A program made the position numbers and the translations under genes. The notes beneath the pieces are model-generated. The model saw only the letters and a list, made by a program, of their open reading frames with translations. It did not search any database and had not been told where the DNA came from. Below, one piece after another: positions 1-10,048 of a stretch of DNA of 64,000 bases. Source of the DNA: Chitinophaga sp. (GTDB lineage Bacteria > Bacteroidota > Bacteroidia > Chitinophagales > Chitinophagaceae). Numbering within the stretch: the stretch's first letter is position 1; each line of letters starts with the position of its first letter. The stretch is taken from contig NZ_JAGHZS010000010.1 in NCBI RefSeq assembly GCF_017745275.1, positions 186,001 through 250,000 on the forward strand. Direction: 5' to 3'.

Positions 1-79
1 AGGGAGGCTTTAAGTTTTTTTTTGACAGGATTAGTACGTTTGCTTTCTCCGCGCCACTTTAATTATTGAATGCTGTGTT

Positions 80-1255
80 ATGGATGTATCGCGTTTTAAT
101 TATTTATTGGAACAATATAAGTCTGGTCATCTCTCTGCGGTTGAAAGAGAGGAGTTGTTGCGCTTTACTGATGAAGGAAATGAGCAACATTGGGGAGATA
201 TATTAGATCCATGGATGAGTGAAAAGGCAGGACAGGCAGAGAACCTGAGCCGGGAATTTATTGCTGGGGAACTGGCGTTGATACTCCTGGCCGATAAACA
301 AAAAGGCGGTGTTGTTCGTACCATGGTACCACAGCGCAGGCATTTTATGCGCCGATGGGGATGGGTGGCGGCTATACTGGTTGGATTACTGGCTACAGGA
401 ACCTGGTATTTTATTAATCAAGGTGATAAAACGGCCAGTCCGTCGCGCATCGTGTTGCCGGATATCCAGCCCGGTTCTGCTAAAGCCGTGCTGACTCTTG
501 CAGATGGCTCCAGCATAACACTGGATAGCTCCGGTAACCAGGTAATACAACAAGGTTTGGCAGCGGTGCATCAACTCAACGGAAGTTTGCAATATGAAGC
601 AAATGGCCGGGAATCCGGTATTAGCTATAATCAGTTGAGTACACCGAAGCAAGGCCAGTTCCAGGTAGTGCTGGCAGATGGTACAAAGGTATGGCTAAAT
701 GCTGCCAGCTCGCTCCGTTATCCAACAGTATTTACCGGAAAGGAGCGAATGGTGGAAGTAACGGGCGAAGCCTATTTTGAGGTAGCTGTAAATGCGGCGC
801 AACCTTTTATAGTAAAGGTGAATCATACCATGATACAGGTACTCGGCACATCCTTTAATGTAAATGCCTATGCAGATGAACAATATCTCAATACTACCTT
901 GTTATCAGGATCAGTAAAAGTGCAGACGCAGCGTGAAAGTACATTATTGACGCCCGGAAAAATGGCGGCAGTAACGGCAGATGGAAGCACTACCATGTCC
1001 ACTGCCAACATAAAGGTTGTGATGGCCTGGAAAAACGGCTTGTTCTGTTTTGAAAATGCAGATATTAAAACAGTGATGCGTCAGCTATCGCGTTGGTATA
1101 ATATAACAATTGAATTTAGGGGAGATATTCCTCCAATTACTTTCAGCGGTGAAATAGAAAGATCGCTGACGCTCTCGCAGGTATTGATGGGACTGGGTTC
1201 TAACGAGTTGCATTATACTTTGGAGAAAGGAAATAAGCTAGTCATACAACCATAA
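80..1255 (+). CDS. FecR-family anti-sigma factor
   Basis: Predicted inner-membrane anti-sigma factor that relays a signal from a TonB-dependent receptor to an ECF sigma factor. The 391-aa protein has a cytoplasmic N-terminal region (about 1-90), one transmembrane segment at about 94-112 (after RRWG), a periplasmic FecR domain at about 195-285 (motifs KVWLNAASSLRYP and VTGEAYFEV), and a C-terminal DUF4974-type domain at about 323-391 (FENADIKTVMRQLSRWYNI). The length is normal for Bacteroidota FecR proteins. The partner sigma-factor gene normally sits just upstream and would lie left of the window; only 79 bases are visible there. The next gene is a SusC receptor carrying an STN domain, the expected signalling partner. 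Family assignment is firm; the ligand is unknown. Confidence 0.93.
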   Translation: MDVSRFNYLLEQYKSGHLSAVEREELLRFTDEGNEQHWGDILDPWMSEKAGQAENLSREFIAGELALILLADKQKGGVVRTMVPQRRHFMRRWGWVAAILVGLLATGTWYFINQGDKTASPSRIVLPDIQPGSAKAVLTLADGSSITLDSSGNQVIQQGLAAVHQLNGSLQYEANGRESGISYNQLSTPKQGQFQVVLADGTKVWLNAASSLRYPTVFTGKERMVEVTGEAYFEVAVNAAQPFIVKVNHTMIQVLGTSFNVNAYADEQYLNTTLLSGSVKVQTQRESTLLTPGKMAAVTADGSTTMSTANIKVVMAWKNGLFCFENADIKTVMRQLSRWYNITIEFRGDIPPITFSGEIERSLTLSQVLMGLGSNELHYTLEKGNKLVIQP

Positions 1256-1325
1256 TATGAATCGATAACTAAACCAAAATCAAACAGCAGGGAAAATTCC
1301 TGATACAAGTTTTGTGGACAAAATG

Positions 1326-1369
1326 AAAAAACCGGGTGCCAGAGATGGGCGCCCTGCCCGCGGCTTTTT
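1326..1369 (+). terminator. Possible intrinsic terminator or attenuator hairpin between the fecR-like gene and susC
   Basis: A GC-rich stem GGGTGCC (1334-1340) pairs with GGCGCCC (1348-1354), with one G-T wobble, across a 7-base loop. An outer AAAAA/TTTTT stretch (1326-1330 and 1365-1369) could extend it imperfectly and gives a T-run on the plus strand. It lies 70 bases after the anti-sigma stop, so it may separate that gene from the susC transcript. The T-run is offset from the core stem, so this is tentative. Confidence 0.4.
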
Positions 1370-1430
1370 GTTTCAACAGGCTTGAATAGTAACTACTACT
1401 GCTTATTTATTCAACTCAAATTCGCAAAAT

Positions 1431-4400
1431 ATGCTAATGAAGGGTTATTGTATCCCTATCTTCCCGCATTCGCGGCAAAAGGAGTGTAAGAAAATCAAAA
1501 ACCAACCATTCAGTAAAGCCGGCATAGTACTGCTATTCGCTTTATCACTGCTTGTAAGCTTTGCAGCGCAGGCGCAGAAAGTAAGTTATCCCGGAAAGAT
1601 ATTGCCGGCAAAACTATTCTCAGATATTTCAGCACAGACGGGGTATAAGTTTTTTTATTCCAACGAAGCATTGGCCGGGATAGGCCCGGTTTCAGTGCAA
1701 CTTAAAGATGTACCGCTGGAGAAGGCATTGGGGACGATTTTAGAAGGATTGCCACTTGAATTTGTTATACAGGGTAAAACAGTTTTTATCAGGAAGAAGG
1801 CAGAGAAAAAGAATGCACTTGTGAATGATCAGGCACCCGTGCAGCAGGAGGTACCACGCGCCCTTGGCCTGGTCACTGATGAGCAGGGAAATCCCTTACC
1901 CGGTATAACTGTTATGACAAAGCGTGATCATCGTGCTGTACCAACCAATGAAAACGGATATTTTGTATATCCTGCTGAGAAGGGGGATACACTTATATTC
2001 AGGAGTATCAACTATCAGACATTGCTGCTACCCGTGAAATTTGGTGAACAGATGAATGTGATGATGAAACCGCAGGTATCCCAGCTATCGGCTGTAACGG
2101 TTTACAATACCGGTTATCAGCAGCTGACTAAGGAAAGGGCTACAGGTTCTTTCGCCAAACCGGATATGGATATCTTCAAACGCCGTGTTGGAAGCCGGGA
2201 TGTAACAGATATTATTGGACGGCTGGACGGACAGGTAGCAGGACTCAGCGTCAATGCAGGTCTTAATAATATGAGATCCAGGTCCAATGCCAATGGGATA
2301 ACGACAAGAAGAAGCCTGATACGCGGTAATAGCAGTGTGTTGATTGATGGCGAACCTTTGTATGTGGTCAATGGTCTGGTGGCTGCCGACTTCAGCGCTA
2401 TTAACCAGGATGATATTGAAGATATCACCATACTCAAAGATGCCGCCGCCGCTGCTATTTACGGGGCGAGAGCAGCAAATGGAGTAGTGGTGATTACTAC
2501 GCGTCAGGGGAAAAAGAATCAGCGCATGAATATTGATTACAACGGTTCTGTTACGGTGCAGAGCAGGCCGGAGTGGGCGCATGATCCAATGATGAACAGT
2601 CAGCAGTTTATAAAGGTGGCCCGTGAGTTGTTCAATCCAGTACGTTATCCATGGGCAAGTGTTTCTACAGGTTATGTAGCTCCCCACGACCTTATTCTTT
2701 ATAACAGGTATCGCGGGTTGATCTCCGAAGAACAGGCTGATAAAAGTCTTGATAGTCTGGGCAGTATCGACGGAAGATCACAAATGCTGAAGCTGTTTTA
2801 TCAGCCTTCTATCACTACCAGTCATACGTTGTCAGCTTCCGGAGGCAACAACATATACGCTTATTACCTGTCTGTTGGATATATGAATATGCAGGGTGTT
2901 CACACAGGTGAGCAGGACAATAGCTATAAATTAAATCTCACGCAGCAGCTGAATGCCGGCAAAAGAATCAGTATCACCCTGAATACCGGATTAAGTAATA
3001 CGGTTAGTACCAGTAATGGTATTATGAGTATTACCAATGATGTATTGCCATATCAACAGCTAAGAGATGCCAGTGGCGCTAGTATCAACATGCCGTATAT
3101 GACGGGTTATGGTGATTCGTTGCGTCAGGATTACCAGGCACGCAGCCGTATTAATCTCGATTATTATCCGTTGGATGAAATTAAATACCAGCAGAACAAG
3201 CGTACAAACCTCAGCATGAACGTTAATGCACGGGTGGGGGTAAAGCTCTGGAAAGGATTACGTTTTGATGGTGCTTATGGCTACCAGAAAACGCCTGGAA
3301 CCTATGATATTTATAGTGACAGTAAGAGCCTCAACATGCGGAAAACATTGTTGAGCCTTACTGTGGCGCCAACCGCCGCCTCTACGCCTGTTTATTACCT
3401 GCCATTAACGGGCGGCTATTACAACGCCATCAACAACGATCAGCGTAACTGGACGGTACGTAACCAATTAGTATATGAGGCTCAGCCCAGAGAGGGAAGA
3501 GATGCATTGACTTTGCAGGCAGGACAGGAAGCACAGGAACTATACAGCTATAATACCGGTCTTAGCGTATATGGCTATAACAAGGCATTGGGTACCTATC
3601 CCGTGCTGGATTACCTCACTTTATCCAGAGGAGTACCGGGTACCGTAACTGGCATGGGCTACCTGAACAGCAGCATCTTCCAGATCGCTAAAACGGTAAC
3701 AAGATTCAATTCCTATTTCGCATTGGGTAGCTATTCCTTTAATCAGAAATATAGCCTGGACATGAGCTGGCGACAAGACCAAAGCAGCCTTTTCGGCAGT
3801 GATGTTTCTTCCCAGAATAAACCTGTCTGGAGTATTGGTGGTAAGTGGAGAATGGATAAGGAATCATTCCTGTCCGGAATAGGATGGGTGAATGCGCTGG
3901 CGCTGCGGAGTACCTACGGCATCCTGGGAAATTCCCCTTTCGTAGGTGCGGCAACGTTATATGACGTACTGAATCCCAACTCGCAAACGCAAAGTAATGG
4001 TGTTGCCGGAGATGGCCTGGATGTAAACCGCCCGGCAAACAGAAAATTATCCTGGGAAAGTGTTAAGACGGTTAACGTGGGCATCGACTTTGCATTATTC
4101 AACAATCGCATCAATGGTAGTATTGAAGGCTATCACAAAACAACGGTTGATCTGCTGAGTTATCTTCCTGCCAATCCATTTACAGGATTTACACAAGTTA
4201 CGGGCAACCTCGGTAAAGCAGTCAATAAAGGAGTAGAAGTTACACTGAACACCGGGAACTTCAGTAGCAGGAATTTCAGATGGACCAGCCGTTTTGTATT
4301 TAGCTATAACAATAATAAACTGGTATCCTGGGGGAGTTCCCAGCAATCCAATGCAGTATATACGAGAATTGGTACTTCCTGGGTAACGGGTTATCCGATT

Positions 4401-5066
4401 CGTCCGTTGTTTGCATACCGCTATGCGGGGCTGGACAGCCTGGGGGATCCACGGATATTGCTGGCAAACGGAAAGGTATCAAAGAATCCATCCATTGCAA
4501 CAGCAAACGATGTGGTTTATATGGGTACAACACAGCCAAAATTCAATGGTGGTCTAACCAATACTTTTACTTACAAGGGAATTTCACTATCGGCTAATCT
4601 CGTTTATAATCTGGGACATGTGATGCGTAGAAATGTGAGTTTCAAAAGCTCCGGCCGTCTTTCAGATCGTGCTTATTTCGGAGGTAATCTGCGCACAAAT
4701 TTTCTTGACCGCTGGCAAAAGCCTGGTGACGAAGCAATTACAGAGGTTCCCTCTTATGTATCCAGTCCTGCGGTGGACTTCACCAGGAGAAATATGGATT
4801 ACTACAACTATGCAGATATCAATGTTGTCAGTGCTTCTTACATCAAGTTGCGTGATATCTCTCTTACGTATGATATTCAGCCGGATCTGGTAAAGTATTT
4901 AAAGTTACAGCGTGCCAGTGTATTTGTACAGGCCAGCAATTTTATGGTATGGAAAGCCAACCATTATGATATTGACCCGGAATACAATGCAGACCCCAGT
5001 GTGGGAAGCTACTTCAATCCAATCTCTAAACACAGTTATAGTCTGGGCCTTAGGGTTACGTTGTAA
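1431..5066 (+). CDS. SusC/RagA-family TonB-dependent outer-membrane receptor with STN domain
   Basis: Outer-membrane beta-barrel importer working with the SusD-like lipoprotein encoded next. Of 1,211 aa, residues about 28-49 form a hydrophobic export signal ending AQAQ. An STN (secretin/TonB short N-terminal) domain spans about 50-122 and a carboxypeptidase-regulatory-like domain about 144-215. A weak TonB-box-like stretch lies near 222-230. The plug follows, with the SusC hallmarks VLIDGEPLYVVNG and ILKDAAAAAIYGARAANGVV, then a long barrel. The STN domain marks it as a transducing receptor that can signal to the FecR-like protein upstream. ATG codons at 1431 and 1437 are both possible starts. 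Substrate is not predictable; no glycoside hydrolase is adjacent, so a polysaccharide is not implied. Confidence 0.95.
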   Translation: MLMKGYCIPIFPHSRQKECKKIKNQPFSKAGIVLLFALSLLVSFAAQAQKVSYPGKILPAKLFSDISAQTGYKFFYSNEALAGIGPVSVQLKDVPLEKALGTILEGLPLEFVIQGKTVFIRKKAEKKNALVNDQAPVQQEVPRALGLVTDEQGNPLPGITVMTKRDHRAVPTNENGYFVYPAEKGDTLIFRSINYQTLLLPVKFGEQMNVMMKPQVSQLSAVTVYNTGYQQLTKERATGSFAKPDMDIFKRRVGSRDVTDIIGRLDGQVAGLSVNAGLNNMRSRSNANGITTRRSLIRGNSSVLIDGEPLYVVNGLVAADFSAINQDDIEDITILKDAAAAAIYGARAANGVVVITTRQGKKNQRMNIDYNGSVTVQSRPEWAHDPMMNSQQFIKVARELFNPVRYPWASVSTGYVAPHDLILYNRYRGLISEEQADKSLDSLGSIDGRSQMLKLFYQPSITTSHTLSASGGNNIYAYYLSVGYMNMQGVHTGEQDNSYKLNLTQQLNAGKRISITLNTGLSNTVSTSNGIMSITNDVLPYQQLRDASGASINMPYMTGYGDSLRQDYQARSRINLDYYPLDEIKYQQNKRTNLSMNVNARVGVKLWKGLRFDGAYGYQKTPGTYDIYSDSKSLNMRKTLLSLTVAPTAASTPVYYLPLTGGYYNAINNDQRNWTVRNQLVYEAQPREGRDALTLQAGQEAQELYSYNTGLSVYGYNKALGTYPVLDYLTLSRGVPGTVTGMGYLNSSIFQIAKTVTRFNSYFALGSYSFNQKYSLDMSWRQDQSSLFGSDVSSQNKPVWSIGGKWRMDKESFLSGIGWVNALALRSTYGILGNSPFVGAATLYDVLNPNSQTQSNGVAGDGLDVNRPANRKLSWESVKTVNVGIDFALFNNRINGSIEGYHKTTVDLLSYLPANPFTGFTQVTGNLGKAVNKGVEVTLNTGNFSSRNFRWTSRFVFSYNNNKLVSWGSSQQSNAVYTRIGTSWVTGYPIRPLFAYRYAGLDSLGDPRILLANGKVSKNPSIATANDVVYMGTTQPKFNGGLTNTFTYKGISLSANLVYNLGHVMRRNVSFKSSGRLSDRAYFGGNLRTNFLDRWQKPGDEAITEVPSYVSSPAVDFTRRNMDYYNYADINVVSASYIKLRDISLTYDIQPDLVKYLKLQRASVFVQASNFMVWKANHYDIDPEYNADPSVGSYFNPISKHSYSLGLRVTL

Positions 5067-5090
5067 TACACTTATAAATCACACAGCATA

Positions 5091-6566
5091 ATGAAGAAAC
5101 TATTATATCTCCTGCTTATTATAATTGTTCCGCTGGCCTTTACGGCCTGTCGAAAAAGCTTTTTGGAGGTAGTGCCCCTGGGTTCTCAGGTGGCAACTAC
5201 TACGGCTGACTATGATAAATTAATGAATAGTCCTGTTTTCTATCTTGACCGTTTTGCGGGAGGCTGGCAGGAAGTTGCATTAATGGAAGATGATCTGGCA
5301 GCAGAAGATGGGCTGTTTGGTACTGTTTCCCAACATATGACGCGGTTATTCCAGTGGCAGGATGTGGTATATTATCCGAATGATGCATATCAGCGCCCGC
5401 CACTACTGCTGCAGAGTCTTACCAGCCGTCAATACCAGTTAAATAAAATTATCAATGAAGTGTTGACTTCCACGGAAGGTACTGACCTGCAAAGAAAGAG
5501 TATTCGTGCAGAAGCGAGAGCTACCCGTGCCTGGAGTAATTTTCAACTCATCAACCTGTATGCAAAGCCATATGTGGCTGCCACTGCAGGTACTGATCCG
5601 GGATTCCCCATTATTACACAGGCGGATGTTTCAGTGAACAATTTTAAAAGAGGCACCGTACAGGAAATGTATGATTTTATTATCCGTGATCTGACGGAGG
5701 CCATTCCTGATCTGCCGGTAAATCCTATCATTCGCACGCGTATGTCTAAGGCCGCAGCGGAAGGCATTCTCGGGAAAATATATCTCTTCATGGGAAGATA
5801 TAATGATGCACTGCCTTTACTCAACGCTGCCTTCAATGATCTGGGAACAAGTAGTGTGAAATTATATGATTACAATCAGACATTAGGTACCGGTGGTGCA
5901 TTTCTGCCTATAAACCGTAACATTGGTCCCACCAACGGACCAGGGAATAGTTTTACGGACCTTACAGAGTCCGTGCTCTTCAAGCTATACTATAACGGTG
6001 GATTTAACGGGAATATGTATGGCAATAACGGATTGGTGCTGACGCCACAGGCAGCAGCGCTTTTCGACACCTCCGACCTTCGGCTGCAATTGTATACCGA
6101 TAAAAATCCGGATGGATCTCCAAATGCCGGTGGCCGCCTGAGGAAATATGGTATACAATATAGCAGGTATGGTCTGGAACTTTCCGAATTATACCTGTTG
6201 CGTGCGGAATGCAGAGCGCGACTCAATGATCTGACAGGGGCGGTATCCGATGTGGAAGCGTTGCGCACACATCGCATGCCGGCTGCATCGGCAGCGGTAC
6301 CGGGCACTGTAGCCGCTGATCGCACTGCGTTGGTCAAATTTATTATTGATGAACGTATCCGGGAATTTGCCATGGAAGGATACCGCTGGTTCGACATGCG
6401 CCGCCTTTCAGTAGACCCGCTGTTTGCAGGGATAACGTTTACGCATACACTGTATATGAAAGATGGTAGTACAACCGTGTACACACTGCGCCAGCCAGAC
6501 CGCCTGGTGATGCAGTTGCCGTACAATTTCCTGCAATACAATCCGGACATGCCCAATAACCCATAA
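5091..6566 (+). CDS. SusD/RagB-family outer-membrane lipoprotein
   Basis: Substrate-capturing lid lipoprotein of the SusC pore. The 491-aa protein starts with a lipoprotein signal peptide and lipobox FTAC (acylated Cys20). It has SusD-like features: RAEARATRAWSNFQLINLYAKPY in two blocks, SKAAAEGILGKIYLFMGRY, and the C-terminal IIDERIREFAMEGYRWFDMRR stretch typical of RagB/SusD. It begins 24 bases after the susC stop, so the two are co-transcribed. It is at the short end of the usual SusD length range. The ligand cannot be inferred from the sequence. Confidence 0.94.
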   Translation: MKKLLYLLLIIIVPLAFTACRKSFLEVVPLGSQVATTTADYDKLMNSPVFYLDRFAGGWQEVALMEDDLAAEDGLFGTVSQHMTRLFQWQDVVYYPNDAYQRPPLLLQSLTSRQYQLNKIINEVLTSTEGTDLQRKSIRAEARATRAWSNFQLINLYAKPYVAATAGTDPGFPIITQADVSVNNFKRGTVQEMYDFIIRDLTEAIPDLPVNPIIRTRMSKAAAEGILGKIYLFMGRYNDALPLLNAAFNDLGTSSVKLYDYNQTLGTGGAFLPINRNIGPTNGPGNSFTDLTESVLFKLYYNGGFNGNMYGNNGLVLTPQAAALFDTSDLRLQLYTDKNPDGSPNAGGRLRKYGIQYSRYGLELSELYLLRAECRARLNDLTGAVSDVEALRTHRMPAASAAVPGTVAADRTALVKFIIDERIREFAMEGYRWFDMRRLSVDPLFAGITFTHTLYMKDGSTTVYTLRQPDRLVMQLPYNFLQYNPDMPNNP

Positions 6567-6580
6567 ATAATACTATCAAT

Positions 6581-6585
6581 AGGAG
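6581..6585 (+). promoter_or_regulatory. Shine-Dalgarno-like AGGAG for the ABC ATPase
   Basis: AGGAG lies 8 bases before the ATG at 6594. Good Shine-Dalgarno matches are uncommon in Bacteroidota; most genes here have only A/T-rich leaders. It supports the ATG at 6594 as the start. Confidence 0.5.
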
Positions 6586-6593
6586 AAAATATA

Positions 6594-7523
6594 ATGAACA
6601 GTATCGTAAGAATTGAGCACCTCTCCCATAAGTATGCTACTTCCTGGGCGATTCGTGACATCAATATGGATTTCAATCATACGGGTATAGTGGGATTGCT
6701 TGGCTCTAATGGCGCGGGGAAGTCCACCACTATGAATATCCTTTGTGGAACGCTTAGTCAGACTGAAGGACAGGTGTATATCAATGGATTCAACATGAGA
6801 GAGCAGCCGCAACTGGCGAAAAAAGAGGTAGGATTTCTGCCGCAGCAGGCGCCCCTGCACCTGGAGCTGACGGTAGATGAGTACCTTACTTATTGCGCCG
6901 GGCTGAGGCAAGTGCCGAAAGACAAAATACGGAAAGCCGTGGAAGCAGTGAAGGAGCGTTGCAGCATCAGCCATTTCAGCAAGCGGTTGTTACGCAACCT
7001 TTCCGGTGGCTACCGGCAGCGTGTAGGCATTGCCCAGGCTATTATTCACCATCCTCGCCTCGTAGTGCTGGATGAACCAACCAACGGCCTTGACCCTAAC
7101 CAGATTATTGAAGTCAGGGCATTGATCAGGGAAATAGCAAAAGACTGCCTGGTGATTTTTTCTTCACATATCCTCACGGAAGTACAGGTACTTTGTAAGG
7201 ATATCAGAATGATTGAGAATGGGAGAATTGTTTTCGCGGATACCATGGATGCTTTTAATAATTATGTGGAGCCACGTAGTGTAGTGATGCACCTGGAAAA
7301 CCCACCTGTGGAAGCGGCGCTCCTTCAGCTGGCTGGTGTTACACAAGTAGACTTCCTTACTGAAAAGCAGATGAGAGTACACTTCAACAGCGACCAGGAA
7401 ATAGCGGAAAGACTAACCTCCGCAGCGGTACATAACGGGTGGCGCCTGCGTGAAATAACTTTCGATAAAACAGCACTGGATACCATCTTTAAACAATTAT
7501 CTGCCAAATCCATTCAATCTTAA
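6594..7523 (+). CDS. ABC transporter ATP-binding protein (GldA/CcmA-like)
   Basis: Cytoplasmic nucleotide-binding subunit of an ABC-2 type transporter, 309 aa. Walker A is GSNGAGKST (37-45), the signature is LSGGYRQR (136-143), and Walker B is LVVLDEP with D160 and E161, followed by TNGLDP. The roughly 90-residue C-terminal extension is typical of exporters of the GldA/NatA type. It starts 27 bases after the susD-like gene and ends 17 bases before the permease gene, so all appear to form one operon. The partner is the fused permease/GldG-like protein next door. Role in gliding is not implied: many Bacteroidota carry non-gliding paralogues. Confidence 0.93.
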   Translation: MNSIVRIEHLSHKYATSWAIRDINMDFNHTGIVGLLGSNGAGKSTTMNILCGTLSQTEGQVYINGFNMREQPQLAKKEVGFLPQQAPLHLELTVDEYLTYCAGLRQVPKDKIRKAVEAVKERCSISHFSKRLLRNLSGGYRQRVGIAQAIIHHPRLVVLDEPTNGLDPNQIIEVRALIREIAKDCLVIFSSHILTEVQVLCKDIRMIENGRIVFADTMDAFNNYVEPRSVVMHLENPPVEAALLQLAGVTQVDFLTEKQMRVHFNSDQEIAERLTSAAVHNGWRLREITFDKTALDTIFKQLSAKSIQS

Positions 7524-7540
7524 TTCTTCCACAGATATAA

Positions 7541-9859
7541 ATGAAAACGATTTTCAAAATTGCAAAGACGGAGCTGCGCACACTCTTTTATTCGCCTATA
7601 GTCTGGTTCCTGATGATCGCGTTCCTGGTACAATGTGGCCTCACCTATATGGGAACGCTGCAGAGCCACCTGAGTTACCAGGAGTCTGGTGGCCAGTCAG
7701 TGGAGTACCTGAAGAACCTGACCATGAAGGTTTTCCTGGATCGCGCTGCGCTGTTTGATACCGTAATGGATAAGCTTTATCTCTATATACCATTGCTTAC
7801 GATGGGATTGATCAGCCGGGAAACCAGCAGCGGTACCATCCGGTTGTTGTATTCTTCACCGGTAAAGGTGTGGCAGATTGTGCTGGGCAAGTATTTTGCC
7901 ATGATGGTATATAGTCTGCTCATGGTAGCCATAGCCGGCATTTTTATGGTAGCAGGTGTTTACAATATTCAATCCGTGGATGTTGGGTTGCTGTTGTCTG
8001 CTACGCTGGGCTTTTACCTGCTGCTCTGCACTTATGCGGCTATTGGTCTTTTTATGTCCTGCCTGACCACATACCAGGTGGTAGCAGCTGTTTGCACCTT
8101 TGTTACCATTGCTGCCCTGAGTTATGTAGGTACGCTCTGGCAGGGCATTGATTTTGTGAGAGACCTGACTTATTTCCTGTCACTGGCCGGGCGTACCCGT
8201 AATATGCTGAGAGGATTAATCTCCTCAGCAGATATTATCTATTTCGTGTTGGTTACGGGCATGTTCCTTTCCTTCAGTTATTTCAAACTGAAAAGCGGTA
8301 TGGAATCCCGGACGGTAATGGTAAAAGCGATGCGGTATGTTGTTGTATTTGCATTGGTACTGGTGTTGGGGTATGTGAGTTCTAGACCGGCCCTGATAGC
8401 CTATCATGACAACACCGCTTTACAAACCAATACACTTAGTCCCGAATTGCAGCATATCACGAAAGAGTTCAGGGAAGGTCCGCTGGAGGTAACTGTTTAC
8501 AACAACCTGCTTAACAGATATGCTTATTTAGGGCTCCCGGAATATCGTAATAGTTATATCCGGGGATGGGAGCAATATTTGAGATTCAAGCCCGATATTA
8601 ACTTTCATTTTGTGAATTATTACGACAGCACCTTTGATGATAGCAAGGGAGATCTTAGTTATTATAAAGGCAAGCGCCTGGATGAGGTGGCGTCCCAGGT
8701 AGCAAAGGGCCGAAACCTGGATCTGAAGCTATTTAAAACGCCTGAAGAAATAAGGAAGATAATTGACCTGAAGCCTGAGCTGAATCGCTTTGTTGTACAA
8801 CTGCGCTATAAAGATAAATCAGCATTTCTCCGCTTTTTCAACGACAATATGATGTTTCCGGGTGAATCAGAGTTTGCTGCTGCCTTTAAACGTTTGCAAC
8901 GTGATAAAATGCCGGGGATAGCATTCCTGAGTGGTGAGTTCGAACGTAGTATTTATAAGTCGGGAGAACGGGAGTATAAGAAGTTGAACACTGATCCGGT
9001 ATTCAGACGGTCACTGATCAACCAGGGATTCGATGTAGATACCATCAACCTGCAGGCAGCCGATGTTCCGGCAGATGTCACCACCCTGGTAATAGCTGAT
9101 CCGCGGGAGGCGTTCAATGAAAATGTATTGGCAAAACTCCGGCAATACATCGATCGGGGAGGAAACATGCTGATAGCGGGTGAACCGGGAAAGCAGGCGG
9201 TACTTAACCCGTTATTAAATGGCCTGGGTTTACGCCTCATGGATGGAATCATTGCACAGCCAAGTAAAGATCTGGCACCGGACCTGGCATTGCCATATAC
9301 AACGATGGCTGCTGCTGCACTTACAGGAAGTACTACAAAAGACGCTGAAGATAGTTTGCGTGTATCCATGCCAGGTGCAACAGGACTTGAGATGGACAGC
9401 AATACTACTTTTGCTGTAAAGCCCCTGTTAGTATCTGATGTGGCTCATAGCTGGATTAAGAAAGGCATGCTGACAACCGACTCCGGCCAGATCTCATTTT
9501 CTGCTGCTGATGGAGATGAACAGCGGTCAGTTCCGCTGGCACTGAGTCTTACCAGGAAAGTGAATGGTAAAGAGCAGCGTATTATTGTGGCAGGGGATGC
9601 AGATTTTCTCTCCAATAATGAATTGACGGTGGCGCGTGCGGATTTGAAAACAGCCAACTTCGCTTTCAGTACATCGCTTTTCAGCTGGTTATGTGGCGGT
9701 GAATTTCCAATGAATATCACACGCCCGGAAGGCAGAGATGATAAAGTTACTGTAACGCAAGGTGGACTGAATATACAGAAGATAGTGCTGTTATGGGGAT
9801 TGCCGGGAATGTTGCTGGCGCTGGGAGCAGGCATACTGATCAGACGTAAAAGAAGATAG
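7541..9859 (+). CDS. ABC-2 permease fused to a GldG-like auxiliary domain
   Basis: Membrane partner of the preceding ATPase, 772 aa. The first about 290 residues are an ABC-2 permease with roughly seven hydrophobic helices, for example near 18-37 and 110-135. The retained motif ISRETSSGTIRLLYSSPV is typical of GldF-like permeases. A large extracytoplasmic GldG-type (ABC_transp_aux) region follows, about 290-740, with the stretch NMLIAGEPGKQAVLNPLL. A last membrane helix sits near 748-766 and ends in RRKRR. In classical gliding operons GldF and GldG are separate proteins; here they are one polypeptide, as in many Bacteroidota 'Gldg family' proteins. Transported substrate unknown. A strong terminator follows directly. 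Confidence 0.88.
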   Translation: MKTIFKIAKTELRTLFYSPIVWFLMIAFLVQCGLTYMGTLQSHLSYQESGGQSVEYLKNLTMKVFLDRAALFDTVMDKLYLYIPLLTMGLISRETSSGTIRLLYSSPVKVWQIVLGKYFAMMVYSLLMVAIAGIFMVAGVYNIQSVDVGLLLSATLGFYLLLCTYAAIGLFMSCLTTYQVVAAVCTFVTIAALSYVGTLWQGIDFVRDLTYFLSLAGRTRNMLRGLISSADIIYFVLVTGMFLSFSYFKLKSGMESRTVMVKAMRYVVVFALVLVLGYVSSRPALIAYHDNTALQTNTLSPELQHITKEFREGPLEVTVYNNLLNRYAYLGLPEYRNSYIRGWEQYLRFKPDINFHFVNYYDSTFDDSKGDLSYYKGKRLDEVASQVAKGRNLDLKLFKTPEEIRKIIDLKPELNRFVVQLRYKDKSAFLRFFNDNMMFPGESEFAAAFKRLQRDKMPGIAFLSGEFERSIYKSGEREYKKLNTDPVFRRSLINQGFDVDTINLQAADVPADVTTLVIADPREAFNENVLAKLRQYIDRGGNMLIAGEPGKQAVLNPLLNGLGLRLMDGIIAQPSKDLAPDLALPYTTMAAAALTGSTTKDAEDSLRVSMPGATGLEMDSNTTFAVKPLLVSDVAHSWIKKGMLTTDSGQISFSAADGDEQRSVPLALSLTRKVNGKEQRIIVAGDADFLSNNELTVARADLKTANFAFSTSLFSWLCGGEFPMNITRPEGRDDKVTVTQGGLNIQKIVLLWGLPGMLLALGAGILIRRKRR

Positions 9860-9907
9860 CGGTTTATTTCGGTGAACGGCAACGAACATGTTGCTCTCTG
9901 TACAAAT

Positions 9908-9954
9908 GTAAATCCTCATGCAGTAACTAGCTGTATGGGGATTTACTGTTTTAT
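9908..9954 (+). terminator. Intrinsic terminator of the ABC/SusCD transcription unit
   Basis: A 16-bp stem pairs 9908-9923 with 9931-9946 across the loop TAACTAG, with two G-T wobbles only. It is followed by TGTTTTAT. It begins 48 bases after the permease stop and ends the plus-strand unit that starts at susC or earlier. Confidence 0.8.
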
Positions 9955-10048
9955 GGCTGTAATCATTGTCAGAAACTTTACTCGTACATCAGGTTAATCC
10001 CCATGCCCTGGCCCTGTTCAACAACGTCAATATATTATTCACCTTCAA

